Part shown: positions 9,559 through 18,816 of the stretch, one piece after another | Layout: every line of letters begins with the position of its first letter | Position numbering within the stretch: the first letter of the stretch is position 1 | Source of the DNA: Streptomyces huasconensis | GTDB taxonomy: Bacteria > Actinomycetota > Actinomycetes > Streptomycetales > Streptomycetaceae | Length of the DNA: 64,000 bases | Direction: 5' to 3' | NCBI GenBank assembly: GCA_004010275.1 | Contig: RBWT01000007.1 | Coordinates: forward strand, 27,673 to 91,672 | Notes under the pieces: model-generated | Seen by the model: only the letters and a program-made list of their open reading frames with translations | Told to the model about the DNA's origin: nothing | Databases searched by the model: none | Position numbers and translations under genes: made by a program

Positions 9559-10200
9559 TCACGCTGCTACGGCCGCGGTCAGCGCGTCTTGCAGCAGGAA
9601 TGCCGCCAGCGTGGCGAAGGTGACTCCGGCGACGACGTTCACCGTCACGGCCGTACGGTGGCCCCGCGCCAGTCCCTGGCCCAGCCGACCGGCACACAGG
9701 CCGATCGTGCTGTCCCAGAGGAAACCCATCACCAGGAAGATCAGGCCGAGCGCCAACAGCTGAAGCCACAGCGGGTTCTGCCCGGGGCTGGTGAACCGAG
9801 GCAGGAACGCGGCGAAGAACAGCACGGTCTTGGGGTTCAGCAGGTTGGTGAGGGCGGCCTGGCGCAGGACCTGACGCTCGGGCGGCGCCTCGGGAGCCTT
9901 CGTCGGCGGCTTCCTGGCAGAGCGGATCGTGGACACCGCGAGCCATCCCAGGTAGAGGCCGCCGACCAGCTCCACCCCGATCAGCGCGGCTGGCGTCGAG
10001 CGCAGCAGGACGGCCAGGCCGAGCGCGGCGGCCGTCACGTGCACGACCATGCCCAGCGCCATTCCGGTGGCGGAGACCAGACCGGCCCGCGGGCCCCGTT
10101 CCAATGCCACGGCCATGATGTATGCGGCGTCGGGCCCTGGCGCGACGGTGATGATGGCGACCGCCGCCAGATAGGCCGGCAGCAAGGTGAGATCCAGCAT
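9559..10200 (-). CDS. LysE/RhtB family amino-acid exporter
   Basis: The 213-residue integral membrane protein has the six-helix LysE architecture. The N-terminal helix with the family motif APGPDAAYIMAVAL is at residues ~21-34, followed by GMALGMVVHVTAAALGLAVL and the mid-protein signature LLNPKTVLFFAAFLPRF. These transporters export amino acids or related compounds from the cytoplasm by proton exchange. The ATG at 10198-10200 is preceded by a GGGAGGATGTC binding site. The divergent neighbour is a CGNR zinc-finger protein, a likely regulator of this exporter. Confidence 0.9.
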   Translation of the reverse strand: MLDLTLLPAYLAAVAIITVAPGPDAAYIMAVALERGPRAGLVSATGMALGMVVHVTAAALGLAVLLRSTPAALIGVELVGGLYLGWLAVSTIRSARKPPTKAPEAPPERQVLRQAALTNLLNPKTVLFFAAFLPRFTSPGQNPLWLQLLALGLIFLVMGFLWDSTIGLCAGRLGQGLARGHRTAVTVNVVAGVTFATLAAFLLQDALTAAVAA

Positions 10201-10242
10201 GACATCCTCCCGCGCCCGGATGAGGTGACACCCGACAGGCCA

Positions 10243-10321
10243 GTAACGCTTAAGGGCTCCTCATTACGTTACACGCCCGGCACGGCCGCGAGCAACGCAT
10301 AAAGGGTCGGCAACGCGTTAC
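10243..10321. promoter_or_regulatory. Candidate operator half-sites between lysE-like and CGNR genes
   Basis: The 131-base divergent region holds a GTAACGC (10243-10249), a TTACGTTAC (10264-10272) and an inverted GCGTTAC (10315-10321). Repeated GTAAC/GTTAC half-sites in both orientations between a transporter and a putative regulator suggest a shared operator. No binding data; inference only. Confidence 0.35.
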
Positions 10322-10331
10322 GCTGCGATGT

Positions 10332-10891
10332 ATGGCGGAACGCATGACGGTCACCTTCACGGAAATCCCCCTCCAGGCACTGACGGACCTCGTCAACGGC
10401 TGGGGCACGCTGCCACGCGAGGGAGACGGCCGGGGGGACGCTCCGCACCGGCCCGTCTCCGACATCGCGGCACACCTCGGCCTGCCCGCGTCAGTGAGCG
10501 CCGCGCTGACCCCGGAGGCGCTCGCCCACGCGGCGGACCGCCTGCACCCGGTCTTCTCCGCCCCGGACGCCGTGGCGTGCGCCAGCACCTGACGCGCCTG
10601 CTGGCGGACAGCGGCGCCCGCCCTGTCGTGGGGGCCGAGGACGGCGGCGCACTGCGGGCCGCATGGAGCGTCGACGACGCCGATTACGCCCTGGTCGCGA
10701 CAGCCGCGAGCGCCCTACGCCAGTACCTCGCCGCCCACGGCTTCGCCCGCATCGGCGTCTGCACCGCCGGGAACTGCGCCGACGTCTACCTCGACCAGTC
10801 ACCCGGCGGTCGACGCCGGTTCTGCTCGGTGACCTGCCAGAACCGAACCCGCGTCGCGGCCTTCCGCAGCCGCAGGGCGGGCACCGGCTGA
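10332..10891 (+). pseudogene. CGNR zinc finger (ABATE-type) protein, one frameshift
   Basis: The protein starts at ATG 10332 (MAERMTVTFTEIPLQALTDL) and follows the ABATE/CGNR pattern: an N-terminal stress-related domain and a C-terminal zinc finger CTAGNCADVYLD...RRFCSVTCQNR with four cysteines around residues 152-178. The first frame runs to 10592, but family similarity moves to the +2 frame near 10575 (QHLTRLLADSGARP) and stays there to the stop at 10891, so one single-base indel separates the halves. CGNR proteins are thought to be transcription regulators. It is divergent from the LysE exporter. No clear Shine-Dalgarno precedes the ATG, so a leaderless transcript is possible. Confidence 0.8.
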
Positions 10892-11110
10892 GTCTCAGGA
10901 AGGCTCCCACGGGATGCACGTATCGCGGTGCCGGGTCCCTGCGGTGGGCGGTGCGGCTGAACTGACGACGAGCGGGACGCACTGACGTACGCGCAGGTAC
11001 AGGCCGCCCCGGGGCACTGCTGCGACGAGGTCGGGGCTTCGCTTCCTTACTCCTGCGCCGCCCAGCGCACTCAGCAGCTGTCCTTGACTGATGATCTGTG
11101 ACTTTCCGCA

Positions 11111-11473
11111 ATGACCAATGGCCAACTGCGGTTGTCGATCACAGCGCCGCGAAGTGTTGACGGAAGTGACACAACCAGGCGCTCCGTCCTCGGCTTCTTC
11201 CTCGCCGTCGGAGCCGCCTGCCTCACGGCTGCGACCGTCGGCGGCCGCCTCGCTCCCGGCCTGGTGACGTTCGGAAGCCTGGCGGTCTGCAGTGTTGTCC
11301 GGGTGATGCTGGGACGCCGGAGAGAGACCTATCAGGGCGTCACGGCGAAGGCTCCCGACGAGCGCTTCGCCGGGACCCGGGGGTGGGCCTGGGCCGGCAT
11401 GGGCATCCTGCATACCGTGGGGAATCTCAGCGCCTTCACCAGTGAACTGGCACTGCCTGCATCTGTCCTATGA
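11111..11473 (+). CDS. Hypothetical membrane protein
   Basis: The 120-residue reading frame has high third-position G+C and two hydrophobic segments (RSVLGFFLAVGAACLTAATV and LVTFGSLAVCSVVRVML). No family recognised. The start at ATG 11111 is the first after an in-frame TGA (11099-11101), without a convincing ribosome binding site. An overlapping minus-strand frame (10895-11413) is less protein-like. Moderate to low certainty that it is expressed. Confidence 0.4.
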   Translation: MTNGQLRLSITAPRSVDGSDTTRRSVLGFFLAVGAACLTAATVGGRLAPGLVTFGSLAVCSVVRVMLGRRRETYQGVTAKAPDERFAGTRGWAWAGMGILHTVGNLSAFTSELALPASVL

Positions 11474-11796
11474 ATGGCTGCCACGGGCCCACGCCGACCA
11501 TTCGTAGGAGGAGCTGACTCCCGGGGGTTGTACACCGGGACACCGCCGAGCTGATCGACGGGTCCACGATGACGCCGGCTAGGGCGAGCTCACGGAACCG
11601 GCACCGGAGCCGGGGCAGGCGCCGCTCGACCGCCTCACGGGCGGTCCACGAATCCTGCACGATCCCCCTGGACAGCCGCGGTGTCGAGCTCGTGCTTTAC
11701 CCACTGGGCCGTGAGCGCCTGAGCCACGCGGCAACCTTCACGCCGACGCCACAGCCGGCCTTGCTTGGACCGCTCACACCAGCGGATCATGGTCAG
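11474..11796. other. Intergenic stretch, unclear coding remnant
   Basis: About 320 bases with no confident gene. On the minus strand, a stretch ending near 11520 reads like protein (VQDSWTAREAVERRL) but has no recognisable start or family; it could be a fragment. Confidence 0.3.
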
Positions 11797-12117
11797 ATGA
11801 GACCCGAAGTTCAAGCTTTCGTAGCCGGCGGCCCGCTACCCGACTGGGATAGCGATGAGGACGGGATCGACCGACGCGTACAGGAACTCGCAGCCATCTC
11901 CGAGCCCGTCACGGCTGACGAAGCGCAGGCCCTGGCAAAGTGCTTTGGCCCGGATGACTGCTATGGCGTTGCCTGGACACTGCTGCACCTCATAGAGACC
12001 GGTCCCGGCCCGCTACCTGCAGTACAGCCGCCTGGTCCAGACGCCGACGAATGGCACCACACACTCTGGAATCGGTGGGGAAACTCAGAGACACCGGACG
12101 ACGGCTCGACGAGGTGA
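11797..12117 (+). CDS. Conserved Streptomyces hypothetical protein
   Basis: The 106-residue acidic product (MRPEVQAFVAGGPLPDWDSD) has the pattern ...AKCFGPDDCYGVAWTLLHLIETGP in the middle, which I associate with a small conserved streptomycete protein of unknown function; it looks cytoplasmic and all-alpha. I chose ATG 11797 because the longer upstream frame has an Arg-rich, non-protein-like composition. Its 3' end lies ~50 bases from the left end of an IS5 remnant. Confidence 0.55.
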   Translation: MRPEVQAFVAGGPLPDWDSDEDGIDRRVQELAAISEPVTADEAQALAKCFGPDDCYGVAWTLLHLIETGPGPLPAVQPPGPDADEWHHTLWNRWGNSETPDDGSTR

Positions 12118-12170
12118 AGTGAGGCTCGCACACCGCTGTCCCGCGTGCGGTGCCGCGCGGCCATATCCGC

Positions 12171-13020
12171 AGCGTGTTGTGGAAGGTTGTGATCGCACAG
12201 CCGAAGTGGTCCGGTGGCCTGGTGGTTCTTGCGGCGAGGGCGAGGTTGTGCACGGTGGCGGCGGCCTGGACGGCGTGGTGGAGACCGTCGCCCCTCTGGA
12301 GGCAGCCCCGGACGATCTTCCAGTTCCTCATCCAGGCGAAGGTGTGCTCGATGCGTATCCTGACCCCGGCGGTGTTCGGCGTTGTTCTCCTCCTGACCGC
12401 GCCGAAGCGGCCGTCCGGCCCATCTGGGGTGCGGGACGATCAATCCGGGCCCAGGAAGGCGCCATCGGCGATGACCGTCCTCGCGGCTGCCGCGGTCGGC
12501 AGATCCGCGACTTTCGCCATACGTGGGTGTCAGCCTTGTTCCCCGGCGCCCGGCAGGCGCTCGCGACGACCAGGCGACTGTCTGTGTCGATGATGACCTG
12601 CACGTTCGCCGAGAACCGGTACTTCCTCGACGAGGCACCGAGCGTGCGGGCGCGCACTGGGACGGAGGTTCCGTTGACGACCCCCAGCCCGGCCACGCCG
12701 ACACGCGGCCTCGGGGTCGGCTCCAGCGCCAGCATGGGTCCAAGGCGCTGGATGACCCCGCAGAGCGTAACCGGAGAAATTCCGAGAGCAGGGCGGGCTG
12801 CCGAGCCGTCAGGTTCGTGCGGTGGAACACCACCACCAGCAGCACCCGGTGCGCCAGCAACAGACACCGCCCCACCCCGCTCCCGCACCACTTTCACCAG
12901 CTTCGCGAACCGCTCGATCCGCAAGCCCGTGAACGCCCCCACCTACACCGGCTCAGCCCTTAACACTACGCCCGTCCACGTACACGGGACATGCCCAACA
13001 CCGACCTCCCGCAACACCCT
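12171..13020 (-). mobile_element. Decayed IS5-family insertion sequence (~850 bp)
   Basis: The element carries a minus-strand IS5-type transposase. Its right end on the plus strand is the complement of AGGGTGTTGCGGGAGGTCGG (13001-13020). The left end begins AGCGTGTTGTGGAAGGTTGT at 12171, an imperfect inverted match. The base run just outside the right end is CTAG (13021-13024), which fits the YTAR target of IS5. The same AGGGTGTTGC terminus occurs at 63951, next to CTAA. No matching CTAG flanks the left end, and the transposase is frameshifted, so the element is inactive. Confidence 0.7.
12230..12942 (-). pseudogene. IS5-family transposase, frameshifted
   Basis: From 12942 the minus strand reads FTGLRIERFAKLVKVVRERG, then the DDE-region blocks GVVNGTSVPVRARTLGASSR, YRFSANVQVIIDTDSRLVVA and CRAPGNKADTHVW. 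Further downstream the match moves to other frames (GRPLRRGQEENNAEHRR, then RNWKIVRGCLQRGDGLHHAV ending near NLALAA). At least two frameshifts break the ~240-residue DDE transposase. Start codon uncertain. Confidence 0.8.
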
Positions 13021-13308
13021 CTAGTTGGGTTCCCAGTTGCCGTCGGTGGTCAGGACCGCTGGGGTGGAGGACACCTGGAAGCCGTCCGGGGCGGACTGAA
13101 TGCAGCCACCGGAGCACTGCGAAGTGACGGTGCCGGGCCCCGGGAGCGAAGACACCTGGAAGCCGTCCGAGGCGGACTGGGCGCAGCCACCGGGGCACCG
13201 GGGAGTGAGTTCGGTCGCCTGGGCGGTGGCGGCCGGCCCGATGAGGAGTGCCGTAGCCACGCCGCCCACGGTCAGCAGGCCTGCGGCCCAGCGAGGGGTC
13301 CAGTTCAT
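13021..13308 (-). CDS. Small secreted protein with two Cys/Gly repeats
   Basis: The 95-residue product has a clear signal peptide (MNWTPRWAAGLLTVGGVATA...ATAQA, cleavage near residue 31) followed by a ~64-residue mature region. That region consists mainly of two near-identical blocks: RCPGGCAQSASDGFQVSS and QCSGGCIQSAPDGFQVSS, each with a C-x-G-G-C pair that could form a small disulfide loop. No family recognised. The ATG at 13306-13308 has an AAGGGAAAAGAC binding site. The stop TAG forms the last bases of a CTAG that is the insertion target of the adjacent IS5 element, so the coding sequence is intact but its 3' flank was displaced. Confidence 0.7.
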   Translation of the reverse strand: MNWTPRWAAGLLTVGGVATALLIGPAATAQATELTPRCPGGCAQSASDGFQVSSLPGPGTVTSQCSGGCIQSAPDGFQVSSTPAVLTTDGNWEPN

Positions 13309-13359
13309 GTCTTTTCCCTTCTGATCATTCCGGATGGAACTCTGCGCGGCGAGCCGCAC

Positions 13360-13829
13360 GCGATCAATCCTTAGGCCTCTACGTACGCGACCACAATGAC
13401 GGACCTCAGTGACGGTGACGTCTTCATCTCGTCGTCATACCGCCACAGCTTCGGATTTGATCCGGACATCTCCTGAACCGTCACCGGGTCGGCGGAGAGC
13501 GCGGCCGAGCCCGGTGCAAGGCGTGGACTTCGGCCTCGGAATGCTTGTTGATGCGGATGCTGCGGTCGTGGAGCGCGACGGTCGAGGTGTCGACTTCCGC
13601 CCCTCGGAAGGCTCCGCTACTCGCCCGAGACCCCGTGCAGGGCGGCCTCGATCCTGTCCTTCACCGCGGCAACAAGCGGAATCCTGCGCCAAGTCCCCTC
13701 GGATCAGACAGGCCCGGCGGCGGCCGTGCCAAAGACACTGTCGAAGAGGTGGGCGCAGTGGGTGCTGACGAGGTGGTAGGCGCCGCTTCTGCGGTTGCGA
13801 TCGGAGGGCTGCGGGGCCTCCTGGATGCC
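13360..13829. other. Gap with a possible minus-strand coding remnant
   Basis: About 470 bases without a confident gene. On the minus strand between roughly 13490 and 13700, two phase-shifted pieces read like protein (IEAALHGVSGE, then AEVDTSTVALHDRSIRINK), suggesting a small decayed gene of unknown type. Other frames are Arg/Pro-rich and not convincing. Confidence 0.3.
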
Positions 13830-14503
13830 TCAGACAGGCCGGTGTGAGCCGGCGGGTTCGTACTCCACCGTCTCCTGCCCGCATCCGACGGCCAGCTCCC
13901 GCAGCGCCTGCCGTTCGGCCTTGTCGACAGCCAGGCCCCAGCGGAGCTTGGTCGCCACCCAGTGGGTGGTGTAGGTACAGCGGGCATCGGGCGAGCAGTG
14001 GCTGGCCATTCGGCCGGGTCCTGGTCGGCCTTCGAGCGGTTGCTGCGCGCGGTCACGGCGACCAGCGACCGGTCGTCGCCGAGGTCGTTGGCGTAGGCAG
14101 TGCGGCGCTCCGCGCTCCACGTGCCAGCGCCGGAGTCCCAGGCCTCGGCGAGCGGCACCATGGTGAGCGACTTCCAAGGCGCGGGACTGCGTGAGAGTCT
14201 CGCCGTCGTAGTAGGAGAACCACTGCCCTGCGGTGACCTTGCAGCCCGCTCCGACGGCCGCCGGGATACGGGACTCGGCGATGAGGACCTCCTCGCGGGT
14301 GTCACACCCATCGCGGTCCTCGTCGGTGAGAGCTGGAACCGGGAGCGCGTGTACCCCTCCCGCGACTCCGCCGCCGTCGGCAGGGCGGCAACCGCCTGCT
14401 TCAACGTCATGGGGAGCGCGACCGGGTCGGCGTCGGCGGCCGAAGCCGGGGACGACGAGGTGAGGGGCAGGGCAAGGAAGGCTGCGGCCAAGGCCGCACG
14501 CAT
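13830..14503 (-). pseudogene. Secreted HNH-type (DUF1524) nuclease, frameshifted
   Basis: The start (ATG 14501-14503, [20 protein letters not shown]) encodes a signal peptide. Family similarity then jumps frames several times: [20 protein letters not shown], a middle part out of phase, [15 protein letters not shown]...[15 protein letters not shown] and [12 protein letters not shown], and finally [20 protein letters not shown] ending at 13830. This is the GmrSD C-terminal/DUF1524 HNH nuclease family common as secreted proteins in Streptomyces; the normal D-H-M/V-P motif appears as [10 protein letters not shown], so the catalytic Asp-His is disturbed exactly at a frameshift. At least three indels are needed to restore the ~220-residue protein. 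Likely secreted, acting on extracellular DNA (inference). Confidence 0.75.
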
Positions 14504-14845
14504 ACAGGTGGTGATCACAACCTGGTCATACCGGGGCCCGCCCGCCGCCGGGAGCGGTTCCGGTGGAGTGCCACCCGAACGAGCGCAAAGGTCGTACCGG
14601 CTGTGTTGGGACAACGCCGGATACGACCGGCTCGCCGACGGGACGACGGACGGGAACAAACGCTCCTCCCATGCGGCGACAGCGGAACCGACCAGCGAAG
14701 AGGCAGGAGTCGGAACGACTTCACCCCCCGGCCACACATCAGCCCTGGCAGATCATCGCCCAGATCGACCACGCCCTGACGTGACGGGACAAGGACGAGG
14801 TGTTCAGGATTTCCGGGGAGGCGTTGTGGGACTGTCCCTGTTCGA
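14504..14845. other. Intergenic stretch, no gene recognised
   Basis: About 340 bases between the nuclease and an esterase fragment. Nothing beyond non-specific open frames was seen. Confidence 0.4.
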
Positions 14846-14848
14846 GCC

Positions 14849-15175
14849 GTGCTGGGCGTCGCCCACACCGTTGAGCTGCCCTTCGTCTTCGGCATGACCG
14901 GTCTGCCCGAGTTGTACGGCGAGGGCGTCCTCGGCCCCGTACCGGCACCGGCCGAGGCGGCTGCAATGGCCGCGCTGTCCGAGCACGTGCGCGGGGCCTG
15001 GCTCCGGTTCGCCAGGACGGGTGCCCCGGGCTGGGAGGCGTACGACGGGGAAGGCGGAACGGTCATGCGCGTCGGCGGCGACCGAAAAGTAAGCCAGGCC
15101 CATAGGCCCGCGAGCGTAGGGCGAATTTGCCGATCCCCTGGCATAGACCCGACGCTCACTGGTAGAGCCGGGTGA
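14849..15175 (+). pseudogene. Carboxylesterase type B, C-terminal fragment
   Basis: The first ~75 residues match the end of a type B carboxylesterase/para-nitrobenzyl esterase: GVAHTVELPFVFG carries the His of the catalytic triad region, and AWLRFARTGAPGWEAYD matches the C-terminal helix and tail. The catalytic Ser and Glu domains are absent upstream, so it is a remnant of a ~500-residue gene. The final 30 residues run into unrelated sequence. Confidence 0.75.
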
Positions 15176-15284
15176 AGCCCCGGAGGATTCCAGGCCCTCG
15201 GTCCACAATTCCAGGTGAGCCTGTCGATTCTCTCCAGCCGTGATGCACGACTGGAGTGACGCCGCCGAGGAGCGAAGCCGCCGC

Positions 15285-16464
15285 TCAGGAGGATGGGCAG
15301 AAGATGCTCTCCACGGCCTTGCCCAAGTCGAGCTGTACAGCGCTGGGCTTGACGCTCAGGGTGAACGACAACGCGAGCTGGCGACGTCCGTCCGCCGAGT
15401 AGAAGGTCATGGCCACGGAGCCAGGGGCCAACCCGCCCGTGATGGAGAAGTCATCGCTGCAACTGCTGTTGCTGTTGCTGTTGCCTCGGAGGTGTGCCGC
15501 GGCGGTCGGCCGGTCGGTCAGGATGCGCTGGAGTTCCGGCGGCAGCAGCTTGCCCTGAGAGAGGGCCCGGTTGAAGGCGCTCACGTCATGCGCGGTGGAG
15601 ACCACTCCACCGGCCCCCGCCCCCGCGAGGCCGGCGTTGTACCGGTCCACGTCACGCGGTCTGCCATCGGCGTCGGGGTAGTAGCCGTGGCCGTGCGGCC
15701 CCTTGACGCCGTCCGGCGGCTTGACCATCAGGTAGCTCCTGGTCATCCCGAGCGGCTCGAAGAGGCGCGTGCGCAGCTCGGTGGCCAGATCATGGCCGGT
15801 CACCCTCTCGATGATCATGCCGAGAAGGGTGTAGTTGGTGTTGGAGTAGGTCCACTTCTCGCCCGGCTCCCCGGTCCGGGGGCGATCGCGGCTCCACCGC
15901 ACCAGGTCCAGCGGCCGGTAGGGGGTCGTAAAGTCGAACACGTCGAACGAAGGCTCCCCCTCGCTCCCGTCCGGGTTCGGCTTCTGCGCGTACCAGTCAG
16001 GAATGCCGGAAGTGTGCCGGATCATCTGCCGTACCGTGATCTGGTCGGCCCGCATCACCAGATCCTTCTCCACCACCTCCGGCAGCAGGTCACCGAGCTT
16101 GTCGTCCACCCCCAACTCGCCTTCTTCGACCAGTTTCAGTACCACGTGGCCACCATCTGCTTGGTCTGGGACCAGATCCGGAAGCGGGCGTTCGCGGGTA
16201 TCCTCCCGCCCTCGCCGCCCAACAGCCGGGAGCCCGCACTGCCGAGCCCGAGGGACTTCCCGTCGACGTAGGCCCGCCCACGACCCCAACAACCCCGGGA
16301 ATGCTGGCCAGTTCATCCATCGCCTTCTGTACGTTCCCACCACTCCGGGTCGGGGCGGCGTTGGCGGTAGCGGTGGCGGGCCCGGTGTGAACCATCATCA
16401 GCATGGCGACACCGGCGGCCAGCACGGCCTTCCCAAACCCCGGACGAGCGTTCCCACATAACAC
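15285..16464 (-). pseudogene. Secreted serine hydrolase (class C beta-lactamase/DD-peptidase family), frameshifted
   Basis: A ~390-residue exported penicillin-binding-like hydrolase is spread over three frames. The likely GTG start (16462-16464) follows GAGAGGGCATGTGCC and begins an N-terminal signal sequence with a VLAAGVAMLMM core. Similarity shifts near 16280 into a piece containing SQTKQM, the SxxK nucleophile motif. It shifts again near 16145 into the long C-terminal frame. This frame has HTSGIPDWYAQK, the YSNTNY tyrosine motif, LFEPLGMTRSYL and AGAGGVVSTAHDVSAF, ending at 15285. Such enzymes act outside the membrane on D-Ala peptides, beta-lactams or esters. Two indels, real or artefactual, break it. 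Confidence 0.8.
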
Positions 16465-16837
16465 GGCACATGCCCTCTCGTGAGCACCTTCCGAAACCAG
16501 AGAGCCCCACGCCCTCGGCCCGACCTCTGTGATCCGTGCCTCCATGGAAACAGGGGAGGGTCACGGTGCTGTATGCGTTTCTCGATACGCCGGTACCGGA
16601 TCAGCAAGCCGACCGTATGTACGCCACATCAGGCATACCGCCCCGAATCCCGGGCACCAGCACCTCGGACAGCTCGGCTCCCCCCCCTCCGAGCACGCCG
16701 GCCCCGCCCACCATCCCCCGGTGGCGGGGCGCCCGTCCTCCCCCGCCGCCGAGAACGCATGGGCGACGCACCGTGTTCTGCCTCACAGACAGGGACCGCG
16801 GTGTGACGAGAGGCAGACGGGCACCGTCTGGGAGGAC
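16465..16837. other. Divergent intergenic region
   Basis: About 370 bases between divergent genes (hydrolase to the left, small protein to the right). Contains a Pro/Pro-rich C-run section near 16678-16745 but no gene or clear promoter box. Confidence 0.4.
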
Positions 16838-17116
16838 ATGAACGACATGACTGACGAAGACATCGTCCGCGCGGTACGCGGCATCGCCGCCATGGAGTCT
16901 TCGCGCAACGTGCTGGCCGATCGCGTCACAGCACTTCGCACCGCCACGGCCGCCGAAGACCTGGCCGAACGTGACCGCTGCGGCAATGCCATGGCCGATG
17001 CCGACACCCAAATCCTGCTCGAGTCCATCGAGGTACTCGACCGACTCGGAATGACGGCCGCGGCCATGGCCTGCACTCACGTTGCCCAGGAAGAAGGCAT
17101 CCTGCCACCCCACTGA
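16838..17116 (+). CDS. Small hypothetical helical protein
   Basis: The 92-residue acidic product (MNDMTDEDIVRAVRGIAAME) is predicted mostly helical and soluble, with no recognised domain. The ATG at 16838 has an excellent GGAGGAC binding site immediately upstream, which decides the start over the longer upstream frame. It is convergent with the methyltransferase gene ending at 17154. Confidence 0.6.
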   Translation: MNDMTDEDIVRAVRGIAAMESSRNVLADRVTALRTATAAEDLAERDRCGNAMADADTQILLESIEVLDRLGMTAAAMACTHVAQEEGILPPH

Positions 17117-17153
17117 CCCCGCAGGGCCGCCCTGCCCGGACCGGCGGTTGCCT

Positions 17154-17924
17154 CTAAGAGGCCGGGCGCCGGAGGCGCAGGGCGTGCTGGTCGTGACGGA
17201 GGACGTACTCGCCCTCGCGGTTGCGCAGGTGCTCGCGGACATACGCCTCGACGGCCTCCCGCCTGGGAGCAGGCGTACCGGGGATGCTGAGGTGGAAAGC
17301 GGCGGTGGCGATGGTCTCGTCCAAGTCGCTGCTGCGGTAGGAGGCGGGCACGGTGTCCAGTTCGATGCCGCTGATCAGGCCGGGTGGCAGCGCGGCCAGC
17401 TCATCCGCCAGTTCTCTCAGATCGAACCGGGCTCCGGTGAAGTGACGCACCATGCGCATGCAGGCCTCATCGGGATTCTGCAGCAGTACGAGCAGGAGAC
17501 CGCCGGGCGCCAGCCACCGCATGATGCGTGACACCGTCGCCACCCATTAGGTGCGCGGAACATAGTACAGCACGTGGGAGAGCAAGGCCAGGTCGGCCCG
17601 CGCCTCGATCCTGGCCTCCATGACGGGTTCGCCCACCACCTCGGCCTGCGGGCACGCCCGTTGCAGGGCACGCCGCATCGGCTCGCTGGGCTCGATACAG
17701 ACAGTCCGTTCGAAGTACGGGGCGAGGTATCGCGTCGTCGTGCCGTCGGTGGGCCCCACGTCCAGGAACACCTGCCGGGCGTGCAGCCGCCCCACCATGT
17801 CCCGCAGGTATGCGTGAGTATTGCTCTTCTCATCCGTCCCGGCGAGAAAACGTGTGAAAGCCTGCCGGTAGGCGTCCTCCTGCGTGTGCAGCGTTCCCGC
17901 TTCCACTGGCTTCTGCGGTTCCAC
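17154..17924 (-). pseudogene. Class I SAM-dependent methyltransferase with in-frame TAA
   Basis: The protein starts at GTG 17922-17924 behind AAAGGA. Residues ~45-70 contain motif I as FLDVGPTDGTTTRYLAPYF, followed by TVCIEPSEPMR (acidic end of beta-2) and ADLALLSHVLYYVP (motif around beta-4). At 17547-17549 a TAA stop interrupts the frame; the same frame continues without shift as WVATVSRIMRWLAPGG and LLLVLLQNPDE to 17154, matching the rest of the fold. Thus a single nonsense codon splits a ~256-residue enzyme. Substrate unknown. TAA is the rarest stop in such DNA, supporting a recent substitution (or a base error) rather than a natural end. Confidence 0.8.
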
Positions 17925-18429
17925 GTCCGTGGTCCTTTCGCCACCTGTACCTGCAGCCGGTGCCGGCCTGGCACGGGGCCGACGATTTCGCTACGAAGGT
18001 GTCATGACCCGACCGCTCGCCGGATGAGCGGCACTCGCGACGGGCAGCGGCACGGGGGCGCACTGGGGCGAAAGCACACGGTACGGCGTACGCTCCCCAC
18101 CAGCTGCTCACAGCTCCCCAACGCGTCGGCCGCGCGCCGCGGAGGGCCCGGCCCGGCCTGGTTGTAGCTCGCAACCGCCAGGTTTCCGCCCCGCCCCAGG
18201 TCCTCACCCACCCGCCCGACCGACTCAGAGCCCTGTGGACCGGTTCGGGGGGCGAGTCTGCCGCGCCCTGAAGGACGGCGGTCTCCTGCATGAAGGCCCT
18301 GCCCTCTGGCTGAGGCCCCGTGCCCCGCCGCAGGCGCCATCTGTCCGAAAGAAGATGGGCATAGTGGTGCGGACCCGGGGCAGAGGATGGATGTAGGACC
18401 CAAGCGGATTCGGTGAAAGGGAGCTTCCG
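17925..18429. other. Divergent intergenic region, no gene recognised
   Basis: About 500 bases between the divergent methyltransferase and DUF5133 genes. Long open frames here are Arg/Gly/Pro-rich and lack domain signals. Promoters for both genes should lie within it. Confidence 0.4.
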
Positions 18430-18657
18430 ATGCTGATGGCGCACCCGGCAGTGCTGAAGGATCTGGTCGAGCAGTACGAGGCGCTGCGGGCTCTGCACGC
18501 CGAGAACGGCACCGCCGAGGCGCGGCAGCGCATGAACGACGTCGCATACACCCTGTGCGTGTCGACCGGTACGCGCGACATCGACGCGGCCCTCATCGCC
18601 GCGCGCCACCGGCTGCCTGGCGCCCGCGTGGAGGACGACTCGCTCCTCATCGCCTGA
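18430..18657 (+). CDS. DUF5133 domain protein
   Basis: The 75-residue product, MLMAHPAVLKDLVEQYEALR at its start, then QRMNDVAYTLCVSTGTRDID and ALIAARHRLPGARVEDDSL, is a typical full-length DUF5133 protein. This family is small, streptomycete, and of unknown function, often in several copies per genome and near regulatory or stress genes. A GAAAGGGAGC binding site precedes the ATG. Confidence 0.9.
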   Translation: MLMAHPAVLKDLVEQYEALRALHAENGTAEARQRMNDVAYTLCVSTGTRDIDAALIAARHRLPGARVEDDSLLIA

Positions 18658-18816
18658 TCATCGGGGGGATGATGTGCGGGCGATAGGGCCGATACGAGGC
18701 GCACCGGTCTTGAACCTGAGTCGTCGGAAGCTTCGGGCCGGTCAACAGGCCGCTATAGGGCCTCGTCGCACCACACGACCACCACGCACTGGGGAAACTG
18801 TCGCCTCGGATGCGCC

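Noticed and set aside
10895..11413. 172-codon minus-strand frame over the hypothetical membrane gene
   Set aside because: Low-complexity composition, no domain; plus-strand frame has better codon use.
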